In this document: positions 1 to 64,000 of the stretch, in pieces | Layout of the letters: the number at the start of each line of letters is the position of its first letter | Position numbering within the stretch: position 1 is the stretch's first letter | Source: Oasisia sp. SBJ-2009 | Taxonomy: Eukaryota; Annelida; Polychaeta; Sabellida; Siboglinidae | Assembly (NCBI GenBank): GCA_964017155.1 | Contig: OZ024867.1 | Coordinates: 28,603,238 to 28,667,237, forward strand | DNA length: 64,000 nt | Direction: 5' to 3' | The notes under the pieces: generated by a model | What the model was told of the DNA's origin: nothing | What the model saw: the letters and a program-made list of their open reading frames with translations, nothing else | Database searches by the model: none | Position numbers and translations under genes: made by a program

Positions 1-45
1 TCCATTACAGAGGTATTTGTACTGTAGCAATATTTATTATTGTAG

Positions 46-63632
<63,587 letters not shown>

Positions 63633-64000
63633 GTATGTCTGGTACACTATTTGTGTGAAGCCTTCTTAACCGTTTTGATGTATGATTAATTATAACGAAT
63701 TGTTTCACATCATCCTGAAAGTACGTATTCAATTAAACTATATTTACACGATTACTACATTGCGAGTTATTTTGTTGGAATTGTGTCATTGTCAATTTCA
63801 AATTGTTGTATTTATTTAATTATGGTAGATTCACATCAGCTACAATGATATCAATATATTCAAACGGCTTAGAACGATAAGCATGAACCTGAAGTATTAA
63901 AAATGTCCTGATAAATACCCAGTAATTGTCACAATATCACATTTGCGACGTGTATATGGATATGTACTACATAAAGTCTTAGTATCGTAAAGTTGAAATA

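Overview
The window reads as AT-rich animal (metazoan) nuclear DNA: no bacterial gene organisation, short exons of fixed length bounded by GT/AG splice sites, very long (TA)n and (CA)n tracts, and decayed LINE and DNA-transposon fragments. The tandem EGF-like exons plus this repeat style suggest an aquatic invertebrate, perhaps a bivalve mollusc; that placement is an inference and is not proven by the sequence.

The dominant content is a plus-strand series of 109 intact exons, each coding one EGF-like domain, plus three decayed or truncated ones. Each intact exon is phase 1-1: it starts with two bases that complete a codon begun by the last base of the previous exon, so exons can be joined, skipped or duplicated without losing frame. 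The outermost exons lie near both window edges, so the gene or genes almost certainly continue on both sides. No signal peptide, transmembrane segment, non-EGF domain, promoter or definite terminal exon is seen, so the protein cannot be named beyond 'multi-EGF (fibropellin/Notch-like) extracellular protein'.

Layout. (1) 1-3.4 kb: five 39-codon exons (type R) in introns rich in TA and CA tracts, with an internal ~2.07 kb duplication. (2) 3.4-10.7 kb: an accessory stretch with a decayed Tc1/mariner-like transposase, a small inverted-repeat element abutting a broken EGF exon, a Mutator-like transposase fragment, a decayed EGF exon, a ~217 bp direct repeat and a degenerate non-LTR retrotransposon, all transposon ORFs on the minus strand. 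It could be one long intron or the boundary between two genes. (3) 10.7-35.0 kb: 46 exons of four types in the order B-C-D-A, about 2.05-2.2 kb per unit, with a TA tract in every B-C intron. (4) 35.3-64 kb: 58 exons of four other types in the order F-G-E-H, about 1979 bp per unit and nearly identical between units. Hybrid exons and a C-to-G-type intron switch at 34,962 show that unequal recombination inside exons built and joined the arrays.

Most domains carry the consensus sites for three Notch-type EGF O-glycans and for Asx hydroxylation; types differ in which sites they keep. If the arrays are one transcript, the 104 exons of the main arrays alone code about 3950 residues of tandem EGF repeats.
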